Of a stretch of DNA of 64,000 nt, positions 34,464-43,164 are shown in pieces. The stretch lies in contig NZ_JAKCFA010000022.1 in assembly GCF_024198215.1 (NCBI RefSeq), positions 124,001 through 188,000 of the forward strand, in the 5' to 3' direction. Within the stretch, counting starts at the first letter, position 1. Every line of letters starts with the position of its first letter. This stretch comes from Myxococcus qinghaiensis (GTDB lineage Bacteria > Myxococcota > Myxococcia > Myxococcales > Myxococcaceae). A program made the translations under genes and the position numbers. Under the pieces are notes generated by a model. It did not search any database and was not told where the DNA came from. It worked only from the letters and a program-made list of their open reading frames with translations.

Positions 34464-35771
34464 ATGGCGAGCATCGGAATCGTCGGCGCCGGCACTGCCG
34501 GACTGCACCTGGGTCTGAAGCTTCTCTCGCAGGGCATTCCCGTCACGCTCTACGCGGAGCAGGAGCCAGACGCCCTTCGGGTGGGCCGCCTTCTGAATAC
34601 CGTGACTCACCATGCGCCCACGCGCGCGAGGGAGCGGGAGCTGTATGTGGACTTCTGGGGCGCGCCTGAGCTGGCGATGAACCGCTGCGCCATCCACGTC
34701 CACGGGCCGCACCCGTTCAGCCTGAAGGGGCGGGTGAGCGAGCCCAGCCTGTGCGTGGACTACCGCCTCTATCAGCCCCGGCTCGCGGAGGCCTTCGTGG
34801 AGCGCGGTGGCCGGCTGGAGGTGATGCCAGTGGACCTGGCCGCGCTGGAGGGACTGACGCGCCGCCACGCGTTGGTGGTGGTGGCCACCGGGCGAAGCGG
34901 CCTCAACACGCTGTTTCCGCGCGTGCCGGAGCTGTCGCCGCACGACAAGCCGCCGCGCGTGCTGTTCGCCGCGATGCTCAAGGGCCTGCGGATGCCGGAG
35001 CCCTTCGGCATGCACGTCAACCTGGTGCCGGGCCAGGGTGAGGTCTTCGAGTCGCAGATCATCACCCGCCACGGCCGCGTCCCCAGCACGCTCATCGAAG
35101 CGGTTCCCGGCTCCGAGCTGGCATCGATGATCTCCCGCAAGCGCGACGACGACCCGGCCGGCTTCGACAAGATGCTGCTGGAGCTGATGCGCCGCCACGC
35201 GCCCGCGACGTACGAGCGCATCGACCCGACGGAGTTCGGCGTCCGCGGACCGCTGGACTTCCTGCAGGGCGGCTTCACGCCCATGGTGCGCCGCGCCTGG
35301 GCCCAGGTGGGCGAGGGCCGCTTCGTGATGACGGTGGGCGACACGCACGTGACGAATGACCCCATCGCGGGCCAGGGCGCCAACGCCGCGTCGGCCTCCG
35401 CCTTCACGCTGGCCATCGCCATCCAGGACGCGCTCCTGTCCGAGCGCCCCTTCGACGAGAGGTTCTGCCGCGACACGGAGACGCGGATGTGGGCCGCCGT
35501 GGCCCCTGCGACGGACTGGACCAACGCGCTCTTGCAGCCGCCTCCGCCGCACGTCATCGACCTGCTCGTGGCGGGCAGCCGGGACAACCGGGTGGCCGAC
35601 GCCATCGTCAGCGCCTTCATGATTCCCGAGCGCATCCTCGGCGCCTGTGCCTCGCCCGAGGCCGCCGCGGAGTTCATCGCCCACGCGGGAACGCCGAGCG
35701 CCGAAATCCTGGCCGCGTCCGGGGCCCTGGGCTGGGACACCGGGGCGAGAATCCGGCCGCTGGCGGGCTGA
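34464..35771 (+). CDS. StyA-like FAD-dependent monooxygenase (styrene/indole monooxygenase family)
   Basis: A 435-residue flavoprotein. It begins with SIGIVGAGTAGLHLGLKLLS, an FAD Rossmann motif, and has the family segment VGDTHVTNDPIAGQGANAAS near residue 290. These mark the group-E monooxygenases (StyA, IndA), which epoxidise styrene or indole using FADH2 from a separate reductase. No reductase (StyB) lies next to it. ATG 34464 follows AGGAGAG. The next gene starts after a 12-bp-stem hairpin, so this is probably a single-gene unit. Confidence 0.85.
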   Translation: MASIGIVGAGTAGLHLGLKLLSQGIPVTLYAEQEPDALRVGRLLNTVTHHAPTRARERELYVDFWGAPELAMNRCAIHVHGPHPFSLKGRVSEPSLCVDYRLYQPRLAEAFVERGGRLEVMPVDLAALEGLTRRHALVVVATGRSGLNTLFPRVPELSPHDKPPRVLFAAMLKGLRMPEPFGMHVNLVPGQGEVFESQIITRHGRVPSTLIEAVPGSELASMISRKRDDDPAGFDKMLLELMRRHAPATYERIDPTEFGVRGPLDFLQGGFTPMVRRAWAQVGEGRFVMTVGDTHVTNDPIAGQGANAASASAFTLAIAIQDALLSERPFDERFCRDTETRMWAAVAPATDWTNALLQPPPPHVIDLLVAGSRDNRVADAIVSAFMIPERILGACASPEAAAEFIAHAGTPSAEILAASGALGWDTGARIRPLAG

Positions 35772-35786
35772 GACATGATTTCAGTG

Positions 35787-35829
35787 CGAGGCGCCGTCGA
35801 AACACTCCTGCGGGAGTGACGGCGCCTCG
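35787..35829 (+). terminator. terminator hairpin after the StyA-like gene
   Basis: CGAGGCGCCGTC (35787-35798) pairs perfectly with GACGGCGCCTCG (35818-35829). A second small stem (CACTCC with GGAGTG, loop TGCG) can form in the loop region. It lies 15 bases after the stop and 15 bases before the ketopantoate reductase start, so it could also act as that gene's leader structure. Confidence 0.7.
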
Positions 35830-35844
35830 CTATCCTCGCGAGCC

Positions 35845-36801
35845 ATGCGATTCGCCATCGTCGGTTCGGGTGGAGTGGGCGGCTATTACGGCGCGAGGTT
35901 GGTGCGCGCGGGCCATGAGGTGGGCTTCCTCGCGAGAGGTTCGCACCTGAAGGCCATGCGGGACAAAGGCCTCACCATCCTCAGCCAGGAGGGAGACTTC
36001 ACCGTCCCCGTCCGCGCCGAGGAGGACGCCGCGCGGCTGGGGCCGGTGGACGTGGTGGTGCTGGCGGTGAAGAACTACGACGTCGCCAGCGTGCTGCCCC
36101 AGGTGAAGACGCTGCTCGCCGCGTCGGAGCGGCCCGCGCTCGGAGGCTCCAGCGCGGCGGTCGTCACGCTCCAGAACGGCGTGGACAGCCCCTCCGAGGT
36201 GGCCGCCGCCGTGGGAGAGCCCGTCGTCATCGGCGGGACGACGTACATCTCCACCGCCATCACCGAGCCCGGCGTCATCCGCCAGGCGGGCACGCTGCAC
36301 CGGGTGGTGCTGGGGGAGACCTTCGGGGACCTCTCGCAAGTGTCCTCGCGCGTCCAGGCGCTGCGAGACGTGCTCGCGCAGGCGGGCCTCAACGCGGAGG
36401 CGGTGGCCGACATCCGCGCGCCCCTCTGGGAGAAGCTCGCCTTCCTCGCCGCCATGGCCGGCTTCTGTACCGCGGCGCGCTCCTCGATTGGCCCCTTGAG
36501 GGAGGCCCCCTTCTTCCGGGACGTCTTCCGCGAGGCCGTCGCCGAGGTGCTCCGCGTCGCCGCCGCCGAGGGCGTCTCCACCCCCACGCGTCCCGACGAC
36601 GTGGTGCGCTTCATGGAGGCGATGGCCCCGGAGATCCGCCCGTCGATGATGGTGGACTTCGACGCGGGCAAGCCGCTGGAGGTCGAATACCTCCAGGGAA
36701 CGGTGGCGCGACGTGGCCACGCGCTCGGCGTCCCCACCCCCGTCATGAGCACCCTGTACTCCGTCCTCCTGCCCCACGCGCGCGGCTCGCGGCAGGGCTG
36801 A
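35845..36801 (+). CDS. panE: 2-dehydropantoate 2-reductase (ketopantoate reductase family)
   Basis: A 318-residue NADPH-dependent reductase. The N-terminal Rossmann motif is FAIVGSGGVGGYYGARL; TLQNGVDS and the catalytic-lysine segment LWEKLAFLAAMAGFCTAARSS follow; the C-terminal helical domain has RPSMMVDFDAGKPLEVEYLQG. It reduces ketopantoate to pantoate in CoA synthesis, or is one of the paralogues of that family with another 2-oxoacid substrate. Length and motifs fit the family. Confidence 0.85.
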   Translation: MRFAIVGSGGVGGYYGARLVRAGHEVGFLARGSHLKAMRDKGLTILSQEGDFTVPVRAEEDAARLGPVDVVVLAVKNYDVASVLPQVKTLLAASERPALGGSSAAVVTLQNGVDSPSEVAAAVGEPVVIGGTTYISTAITEPGVIRQAGTLHRVVLGETFGDLSQVSSRVQALRDVLAQAGLNAEAVADIRAPLWEKLAFLAAMAGFCTAARSSIGPLREAPFFRDVFREAVAEVLRVAAAEGVSTPTRPDDVVRFMEAMAPEIRPSMMVDFDAGKPLEVEYLQGTVARRGHALGVPTPVMSTLYSVLLPHARGSRQG

Positions 36802-36875
36802 GCCTGGCTGACCACCCGCCAAGCGGGCCGAACATCCGACGCAATCGCCCGCCGGAATTCGCATAGAGATGAGTG

Positions 36876-37622
36876 ATGAGCGAGCCGAGCCCCCGTCCCA
36901 CGCCGAGCCCTCCGTCGTCCGCGCCCCTGGGGCGCGTGGCGCTGCACGCCGTCGCCTCCGGGTTGACGCCGCTCATCCCCGTCCCCTTCCTGGATGACTA
37001 CGCCCTCTTCCAGGTGCGGGAGCAGCTGGTCCGCTCGCTGCTGGAAGAGCGCGGACTGCGCGCGCCGAACCAGGCCGTGGAGGCGCTCGCGGGCTCCAGC
37101 CTGGGTCGCACGATGGGCGGCCGGCTGGTCGGCTACCTCAAGGGGATGATGCTCCTGCCCGTGAAGAAGCTCTTCCGGAAGATCTTCTTCGTCCTCTGGG
37201 TGAAGGACTGCGTGGACGTGGCCTCCGTGTCGCTGCACCACGGCTACCTGCTCCACCACGCGCTGGAGCGCGGAGACCTGGATGCGCTGAGCCTCCAGGG
37301 CGACAAACCCCAGGCCATCCACGCGGCCATCGTCGCGGCCTGCGCGGAGGTGGACGCCCGGCCCGTCAACCAGGCCCTGCGGCGCCTCTTCGCGAGCAGC
37401 CGGTTGCTGGTGGCCGAGGCCACGCGCGTGTTCCTCAACCCGAAGAACGCGGGCCCGCGCACGCCCGAGCCGGGTGAGAGCGCGGAGGTGAAGTCGCTGG
37501 CGGACCGGCTGCTTTCCCTGCTGTGGGAGGAGCGCGGCTACTTCGCGACGCTGGAGGCGCACTACGTCCGCCACCTGGAGGCCGGGCCGGCCCCCGTCCT
37601 GAAAGCCGCCTCAGGGAGCTGA
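36876..37622 (+). CDS. conserved-looking protein of unknown function
   Basis: A 248-residue protein. After a Pro/Ser-rich N-terminal tail there is a helical body with a hydrophobic patch (LTPLIPVPFLDDYALFQV) and a basic amphipathic region (LVGYLKGMMLLPVKKLFRKIFFVLWVKDCVD) that may contact membranes. No known domain is recognised. ATG 36876 has GAGATGAG upstream; a GTG three bases earlier is equally possible. The last 12 bases overlap the end of the convergent DUF4105 gene. Confidence 0.55.
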   Translation: MSEPSPRPTPSPPSSAPLGRVALHAVASGLTPLIPVPFLDDYALFQVREQLVRSLLEERGLRAPNQAVEALAGSSLGRTMGGRLVGYLKGMMLLPVKKLFRKIFFVLWVKDCVDVASVSLHHGYLLHHALERGDLDALSLQGDKPQAIHAAIVAACAEVDARPVNQALRRLFASSRLLVAEATRVFLNPKNAGPRTPEPGESAEVKSLADRLLSLLWEERGYFATLEAHYVRHLEAGPAPVLKAASGS

Positions 37623-38630
37623 GTCCACCGCGCGCGCGTCCGTCTGGCGGATGCGCTGCGAGAAGTCCGGCTGGTTCGCCGCCGCCAGCGCGCGCGGGTT
37701 GATGCGGTGCCGCGCACGCACCACGTCCAGGGGCGCGTCCGTTTCAATCAGGCCCAGCTCGTACGCCAGCGCGTCCGAGAACGCCGGCAAGAGCGTGCGG
37801 TGGTCATACGGCACCTTCAGCGCGCTCACCTTCTCGAAGTGGCTCACCAGGTTGGTGGTGCAGTTGTTGGTGAGCGAGTTGTAGAACTCCGGCTTCGCGT
37901 GCAGCGCGTTCATCCGCGCCACCATGTCCAGGAAGAAGTCGGAGATGCGCTCCTTTGATGCGCTCACCGGGTAGAGGTACACCTCGTCGTGCCGGTGGTT
38001 GGAGCGCAGCTGCACGAGGTCTCTCTCGTCGCCCACGACATAGACGAGCTCGAACTGGCGGAAGAGGCCTCCCACGGCGGAGAACGACTCCCCCTTCTCG
38101 CGGCGCACCTCCACGGAGAAGACGAGGTAGCGGCCATCCGAGAAGCCGAAGCTCACCATGGTGTGCGCGGCGCCGTAGAAGCCGGAGAAGGGCTCGACGA
38201 TGAACCACGCCCCCGTCAGCTCGCGCGCGTCATACGTGGCCGTGTACCAGGAGGCATCCCAGTCCGTGGTGCTCCGGTAGCGGAAGTCGCGCACGTCGTG
38301 AATCGTCACCTTGGGGCCCTCCACGTCCGCGCGAGCCACCCGGACCAGGTCCGGCGCCCAGTCCCGCTCCGTCGAAGGCGCCTTGGAATAGGCCCAGACG
38401 TGAAGGCCCCCGCACACAGCGAGCACCACGGCCACCGCGCCCAGGCGAGAGCCGAACCGCCGCCAGACAACGAGGGCCACGGCCGCCACGGCCAGCGCAC
38501 CCGACGCCCTGAGGAGGTGCGCGCCTTCGGGCCCCGCCCCCGTCAAGGCGAGCGCGAGCCCGACCCAGGCGGTCCCCCCGAGGAGCACCAGGGCGGTCAA
38601 CACGTCGGGGACGAAGGAGGGCAGTCGCAT
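37611..38630 (-). CDS. DUF4105 membrane protein
   Basis: A 339-residue inner-membrane protein. Three hydrophobic segments in the first 110 residues (VLTALVLLGGTAWVGLALAL, GALAVAAVALVVW, LGAVAVVLAVCGGLHVWAY) are followed by a soluble DUF4105 domain with FEPFSGFYGAAHTMVSFGF-like strands, the Asn-Asn-Cys segment YNSLTNNCTTNL and the YDHRTLLPAFSDALAYELGL end. The Cys and His pattern of DUF4105 has been compared with cysteine peptidases; the function is not established. ATG 38630 follows GGGGGAT. Confidence 0.75.
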   Translation of the reverse strand: MRLPSFVPDVLTALVLLGGTAWVGLALALTGAGPEGAHLLRASGALAVAAVALVVWRRFGSRLGAVAVVLAVCGGLHVWAYSKAPSTERDWAPDLVRVARADVEGPKVTIHDVRDFRYRSTTDWDASWYTATYDARELTGAWFIVEPFSGFYGAAHTMVSFGFSDGRYLVFSVEVRREKGESFSAVGGLFRQFELVYVVGDERDLVQLRSNHRHDEVYLYPVSASKERISDFFLDMVARMNALHAKPEFYNSLTNNCTTNLVSHFEKVSALKVPYDHRTLLPAFSDALAYELGLIETDAPLDVVRARHRINPRALAAANQPDFSQRIRQTDARAVDSAP

Positions 38631-38807
38631 ATCCCCCCAGTATTCCGTGGCCCAGGCCCGCCCGCCAAGGGTGCCGGTATCCTGTCTCGCCTGGCACCAC
38701 GATAACCCGATAAGCAGCCTGTCCCCGGGTATCACTTCGCGCGGCAATGACGTATGAGAGCGGCGAGGGCCCGATTCTCAGGTCCCTCCGGGTCTCCGGG
38801 AGCCGTC

Positions 38808-40454
38808 GTGTCATTGCTCGCCCTGCTCTTCCAGAAGTCCAAACTCCCCATCATCCTCGCGGCGCTCCTGGGCATCCTCACGGGTGCGTGCAGCGCGGCG
38901 CTCGTCGCGGTGATGAACCAGACGCTGACGTCCCGGACGGTGGCGGAAGCGATGCCGCTGATGCCCTGGTTCATCGGCCTGGCGGTGGCGGTGCTGGTGC
39001 TGCGCATCGTGTCTCAGATGCAGCTCAGCTCCATGCAGCAGGTGGCGCTGCTGGACCTGCGGCTGTCGCTGTGCCGGCGCATGCTGGCCGCGCCGCTGCG
39101 GAAGCTGGAGGATGCCGGCTCGCACAAGCTGCTGGCCGCGCTGACGGAGGACATCGCCGTCATCAACAGCACCATCTCCGTCATCCCCGGCGTCATCATC
39201 TGCCTGGCGACGCTCGTGGGCTGCCTCGTCTACCTGGCGTGGCTGTCCGGGCCGCTCCTGATGATGATCCTCGGGGTCATCGCGGTGGTGATGGCGAGCG
39301 TCGCCATTCCGAACCGCTACGCGTATTCGCAGTTCTTCAAGCGGCGAGAGAGCCACGACGCCCTGTACTCCAACTTCAGGACGCTCATCGACGGCGCCAA
39401 GGAGCTGCAGCTCCACCACGCGCGCAGCGAGGACTTCTTCGCCAAGGAGCTCAAGCCGACGGCCGAGGAGGTCTCCCGCGTCTCCCTGTCGACCAACAAC
39501 CTCTTCATCGTCACCGGGAGCTGGGGCGGCTTCATGGTGATGGCCGTCATCGCCGTCATCCTCTTCGGCGTGCCCCGGTTCCAGACGGTGGAGATGTCCA
39601 CGCTGGCCGCGTACGCGCTGGTGGTGCTGTATCTGCAACAGCCGCTCGACGGCCTGCTGAATCAGTGGCCGGCCCTGTCTCGCAGCCACGTAGCGATGAA
39701 GAAGCTGGAGAAGCTGGGCCTGTCGCTGGAGGACCCGGAGCCCCCCGCCGCGGATGGCGCGGTGCCGACGAAGTTCGAGCGAATCGAGCTGGTGGACGTC
39801 ACCCACACCTACTACCGCGAGCAGGACGGCGCGAGCTTCACGCTGGGCCCCATCAACACGACGATGCACCGGGGCCAGCTCGTCTTCCTCGTAGGCGGCA
39901 ACGGCAGCGGCAAGACGACGCTGGCCAAGCTGTTCACCGGGCTGTACGCGCCGGAGAAGGGCGAGCTGCGCGTGGATGGCCTCCCCATCACCGCGTCCAA
40001 CCGCCGCGCCTACCGGCAGCTCTTCTCCTCCGTCTTCTTCGACTTCCACCTCTTCGAGCGCATGCTCGGCCTGGACCACCCCGGGCTCGAAGAGAAGGCG
40101 CGCGGCTACCTGTCCCGGCTCCAGTTGGAGCGCAAGGTGAAGGTGGAGGACGGCAAGCTGTCCACCGTGTCGCTCTCGCAGGGACAGCGCAAGCGCCTGG
40201 CCCTGCTAACGTCGTTCCTGGAGGACCGCCCCATCTACGTCTTCGACGAGTGGGCCGCGGACCAGGACCCCATCTTCCGTGAGCTGTTCTACCGGGAGAT
40301 GCTCCCCGCGCTGAAGAACCAGGGGAAGCTCGTCTTCGTCATCAGCCACGATGACCGCTACTTCCACCTGGCCGACCACCTGCTCAAGCTCGAGTCAGGG
40401 CAGCTCGTCTCCACGCAAGACGCCGCACCCGCGCCCACCGCCGCATTGGCGTGA
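38808..40454 (+). CDS. cyclic-peptide-type ABC exporter (SyrD/PvdE-like, fused membrane and ATPase)
   Basis: A 548-residue half-transporter. Six hydrophobic segments fill the first ~310 residues (LPIILAALLGILTGACSAAL...MPLMPWFIGLAVAVLVLRIV). The ATPase has Walker A GGNGSGKTTLAKLF, signature VSLSQGQRKRLALL and Walker B IYVFDEWAADQDP with the switch His in VISHDDRYF. Length and the DEWAADQDP Walker B segment are typical of the TIGR01194 family (SyrD, PvdE), which export lipopeptides, siderophores and cyclic peptides. GTG 38808 follows GGGAG. It lies upstream of hmaS and the NRPS/PKS genes and is probably the exporter of their product. Confidence 0.88.
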   Translation: MSLLALLFQKSKLPIILAALLGILTGACSAALVAVMNQTLTSRTVAEAMPLMPWFIGLAVAVLVLRIVSQMQLSSMQQVALLDLRLSLCRRMLAAPLRKLEDAGSHKLLAALTEDIAVINSTISVIPGVIICLATLVGCLVYLAWLSGPLLMMILGVIAVVMASVAIPNRYAYSQFFKRRESHDALYSNFRTLIDGAKELQLHHARSEDFFAKELKPTAEEVSRVSLSTNNLFIVTGSWGGFMVMAVIAVILFGVPRFQTVEMSTLAAYALVVLYLQQPLDGLLNQWPALSRSHVAMKKLEKLGLSLEDPEPPAADGAVPTKFERIELVDVTHTYYREQDGASFTLGPINTTMHRGQLVFLVGGNGSGKTTLAKLFTGLYAPEKGELRVDGLPITASNRRAYRQLFSSVFFDFHLFERMLGLDHPGLEEKARGYLSRLQLERKVKVEDGKLSTVSLSQGQRKRLALLTSFLEDRPIYVFDEWAADQDPIFRELFYREMLPALKNQGKLVFVISHDDRYFHLADHLLKLESGQLVSTQDAAPAPTAALA

Positions 40455-40513
40455 GCACCCGGTGATACATCGCCCCACGTGCTGTCTCGCCGTGAGCACC
40501 GGGTGATACAGCG
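40451..40513. repeat. two 22-bp direct repeats with CACC-S-GGTG palindromic core, before hmaS
   Basis: GTGAGCACCCGGTGATACAT (+CG) at 40451-40472 and GTGAGCACCGGGTGATACAG (+CG) at 40492-40513 differ at two positions. They are 41 bases apart, about four helical turns, so they face the same side of DNA. Each has an inverted core CACC-(C/G)-GGTG. The first overlaps the stop codon of the ABC exporter. The 199-base gap up to hmaS also has the palindrome TCTCACTGAGA near 40532. The arrangement fits tandem operator sites for hmaS. Confidence 0.65.
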
Positions 40514-40653
40514 ACCGACACCTCTCGGGAATGTCTCACTGAGAGGTCTACGGCGGCAATCCGTGATAATGGTTGTTGCAACGGTATCAACGTCTGGCGC
40601 TCCCATCGGGCTGGCCTGGAATGGCCCTGCCCTCTTGAATCGAGGTCCTCCGA

Positions 40654-41727
40654 GTGGAGCTCACGCGCGTGGAGCATGCCGAGCTGTTCGTGGGCGATGC
40701 GGCGCTCTCCGCCTATTTCTTCTGTCACGCGCTCGGCTTCCGGATGGTGGCCAGCGGTGGACCGGAGACGGGGTTGGCGGGCCGTCGCTCCTTCGTGCTC
40801 GAGCAGGGTGACGCGCGGCTCGTCGTCACGTCCGCGCTGGGCTCCGACGGCGAGGTGGCCGCGTACGTGCGGACTCACGGCGATGGCGTGCGTGACATCG
40901 CGCTGGGGACGCCCGACGTGCACACGGCCTTTCGCGAGGCGGTGAGCCGGGGCGCGCGGGTGGTGTCGGAGCCGTCCGTGCACGAAGCCGACGGCCAGCG
41001 CGTGGTGAAGGCCACCATCGCCGGGCCGGGCACGTGGGTGCACTCGTTCATCCAGCGCGATACCCCGTCGGGCGAGTTCCTTCCGGGGACGTACCTGCCG
41101 GTGGACGCGGGGCCCTCGGGTGGCGCTGCGCTGTTCTCCGGCGTGGACCACTTCGCCTTCGCCCTGGAGCGGGGCCGGCTGCTCGACACGGTGGGCTTCT
41201 ACGTGGACGTGCTCGGCTTCGCGCAGACCCACCAGGAGGACGTGCGCACCGAGTACAGCGGCATGAGCTCCCGCGTGGTGCAGGCCGCGGAGGGCCGGGT
41301 GTGCTTCCCGCTGCAGGAGCCCGTCTCCGGCGCGCGACGCGGCCAGCTCGAGGACTTCGTTGATGCGCACGGCGGCGCGGGCGTGCAGCACCTGGCCTTC
41401 CTCGCGGACGACATCACCCGCGCGGCGGACGGGCTCACCCAGCGCGGCGTGAGGCTGCTCGACGCGCCCCGGGGGTACTACGAAGGGCTGGAGACCCGCC
41501 TGGGCTCGCTGGGCCCGTTCCGGCGGGAGCTGCTCCAGGAGCGCAACATCCTGATGGACCGGGACGCGTGGGGCGTGCTGTTGCAGGTCTTCACCCGCTC
41601 CCAGCACGCGCGGCGCACCCTCTTCTTCGAGGTCATCCAGCGGCAGCAGGCCCGGGGCTTCGGAGGCGCCAACATCCAGGCGCTCTACGCGGCGAAGGAG
41701 CAGGACGCGACGCGCGCGGCGGGCTGA
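40654..41727 (+). CDS. hmaS: 4-hydroxymandelate synthase (HPPD-family Fe(II) dioxygenase)
   Basis: A 357-residue enzyme of the 4-hydroxyphenylpyruvate dioxygenase (HPPD) fold, the same length as HmaS of glycopeptide clusters. Iron ligands are His166 (GVDHFAF), His246 (GVQHLAF) and Glu326 (FFEVIQR). Fifteen residues after the Glu, where HPPD has Phe337 (GNF), this protein has Ile341 (GANIQALY); Ile at this position is the known mark of HmaS and changes the product to S-4-hydroxymandelate. HmaS makes the precursor of 4-hydroxyphenylglycine for NRPS. GTG 40654 follows GAGG. The downstream Hmo and HpgT are not in this window, and plain HPPD remains possible. Confidence 0.78.
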   Translation: MELTRVEHAELFVGDAALSAYFFCHALGFRMVASGGPETGLAGRRSFVLEQGDARLVVTSALGSDGEVAAYVRTHGDGVRDIALGTPDVHTAFREAVSRGARVVSEPSVHEADGQRVVKATIAGPGTWVHSFIQRDTPSGEFLPGTYLPVDAGPSGGAALFSGVDHFAFALERGRLLDTVGFYVDVLGFAQTHQEDVRTEYSGMSSRVVQAAEGRVCFPLQEPVSGARRGQLEDFVDAHGGAGVQHLAFLADDITRAADGLTQRGVRLLDAPRGYYEGLETRLGSLGPFRRELLQERNILMDRDAWGVLLQVFTRSQHARRTLFFEVIQRQQARGFGGANIQALYAAKEQDATRAAG

Positions 41728-41742
41728 ATCTCGCCCGCCGCG
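41715..41742. terminator. bidirectional terminator between hmaS and the P450 gene
   Basis: CGCGGCGGGC (41715-41724) pairs perfectly with GCCCGCCGCG (41733-41742) around an eight-base loop that contains the hmaS stop codon. It sits between convergent genes and can end both transcripts. Confidence 0.65.
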
Positions 41743-41756
41743 GGCAGGACGTCACG

Positions 41757-43109
41757 TCACTTCCGGGGCTCCAGCGTCATCGGCAGGCCGCCGTGGGGCA
41801 GGAGGGAGATGCCGGGATAGATGTTCACCTTCCGCCCGGGAATGGCGCGCAGGTGGTAGCGCTGGGAGACCATCGCCAGCACGAGCGCGCCGAACATCAG
41901 CGACAGGTTGTTGCCGATGCAGATGTGCTGGCCCGCGCCGAACGGCAGGTAGGCGAACTTGTGGCGCGCGCCGCGCGGCTCGGGGGCGAAGCGGTCCGGG
42001 TCGAACTTCTCCGGCGACGGCCAGAACTCCGGGTGCCGGTGCAGCACGTAGGGGATGGCCATGACCACCGAGCCCGGCGCCACGGGATAGCCGCCCAGCG
42101 TGTCCGCCTCCTTGGCCACGCGCGGCAGGCGCCAGGCCGTGGGATACAGGCGGAGCGTCTCCTCGAACACCTGGGTGGCGTAGCGCAGGCGCGGCAGGTC
42201 CTCCAGCGTCGGCGCCCTTCCCCCGAGCACCGCCGCGCTCTCCGACGCCAGCCTGTCGGCGATTTCGGGATGGGTCGACAGGAGGTGCCACGCCCACGCC
42301 AGCGCGGCTCCCGGGCCCTCGTTGCCGGAGAAGAGGTTCATGAACTCGTCACGAAGCTCCTTGTCCGTCATGCCCTCGCCGGTGTCGCGGTCCTTCGCGG
42401 CCACCAGCATGGACATGATGTCGTCCTCGGGGCCGCCTTCCTTGCGCCGGGCGATGACCTCCTTCGCCTTGCGGTTGAGCTGGCGCAGCGTGGCGAAGAA
42501 GTCCGCCCACTTCTTCTTGTAGATGGGCAGCCGCTCCAGCTTCAGGAGCCGGTACAGCAACGAGCCGCGGTCGTTCATCGTCCACATCATCCGACGGATG
42601 GCCTCCGCCAGCGGCTCGTCGGGCTCCTCGGAGTACAGCGCCCGCGTCGTCATCCGCAGCGAGAGCACCCCCATCTCCTCCGCGATGTCGAACCTCCGCC
42701 CCGGCGTGTTCGCCGCCTCCCAGTGGTTCAGCTTGCGCTGGAGGAGGTCCACCATGCCCGCAAGCAGACCGGTCAGCCGCTCCCTGTGGAAGGCGGGCTG
42801 CACGAGCCTCCGCTGCCGCCTCCAGTAATTCCCCTCGCTCACGAAGAGCCCGTTGCCCAGGAAGGGGTCGTCCACCAGCTCCGGCTTCGAGTAGTTGGGG
42901 GCGTTCTCCGTGAGGAAGTACCGGACGTGGTCCGGATGACTCACCATGTAGGTCGCGTGGGCGCCCAACCGGAAGCGGACCACGTCGCCGTGCGCCCGGA
43001 AACCATCGACGAAGAGACCCAGCGGGTCGGTCTCATGTCGCAGGATGTTGCCCCAGATGGGAAGCCCCCGGGGACCCGGGGGGTACGACGAAACTTGAGT
43101 CGAAGCCAT
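41757..43109 (-). CDS. cytochrome P450 with atypical I-helix
   Basis: A 450-residue P450 without a membrane anchor, opening with the proline-rich hinge YPPGPRGLPIWGN. It has the WRRQRRLVQPAFHRERL C-helix, EETLRLYP (ExxR), the PxxFxPDRF region and the heme loop FGAGQHICIGNN with Cys397. The oxygen-activating I-helix motif, normally (A/G)GxET(T/S), is SGNEGPG (S260-G261... E264-G265-P266 region): Glu is kept but the conserved Thr is Gly. Similar Thr-less P450s include enzymes that do not do classical hydroxylation. It is transcribed divergently from the NRPS and convergently to hmaS and may modify an amino acid or the assembled product. Confidence 0.85.
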   Translation of the reverse strand: MASTQVSSYPPGPRGLPIWGNILRHETDPLGLFVDGFRAHGDVVRFRLGAHATYMVSHPDHVRYFLTENAPNYSKPELVDDPFLGNGLFVSEGNYWRRQRRLVQPAFHRERLTGLLAGMVDLLQRKLNHWEAANTPGRRFDIAEEMGVLSLRMTTRALYSEEPDEPLAEAIRRMMWTMNDRGSLLYRLLKLERLPIYKKKWADFFATLRQLNRKAKEVIARRKEGGPEDDIMSMLVAAKDRDTGEGMTDKELRDEFMNLFSGNEGPGAALAWAWHLLSTHPEIADRLASESAAVLGGRAPTLEDLPRLRYATQVFEETLRLYPTAWRLPRVAKEADTLGGYPVAPGSVVMAIPYVLHRHPEFWPSPEKFDPDRFAPEPRGARHKFAYLPFGAGQHICIGNNLSLMFGALVLAMVSQRYHLRAIPGRKVNIYPGISLLPHGGLPMTLEPRK

Positions 43110-43135
43110 GCCGTCTCGCGAGCGAAGCGCACCAG

Positions 43136-43164
43136 TTTATCAGAAGTGCATGACCCCCTGACAA
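43136..43164 (-). promoter_or_regulatory. sigma-70-type promoter candidate for the P450 gene
   Basis: On the minus strand TTGTCA (43164-43159; 5 of 6 to TTGACA) is followed after 17 bases by GATAAA (43141-43136; 4 of 6 to TATAAT). Transcription would start near 43129, about 20 bases before ATG 43109. The patch is clearly AT-richer than its surroundings. Confidence 0.5.

Noticed and set aside
40654..41727. Calling the gene a plain HPPD of tyrosine breakdown
   Set aside because: Ile replaces the diagnostic Phe at the C-terminal helix, the length is that of HmaS, and it lies in a biosynthetic cluster; HPPD is kept only as an alternative.
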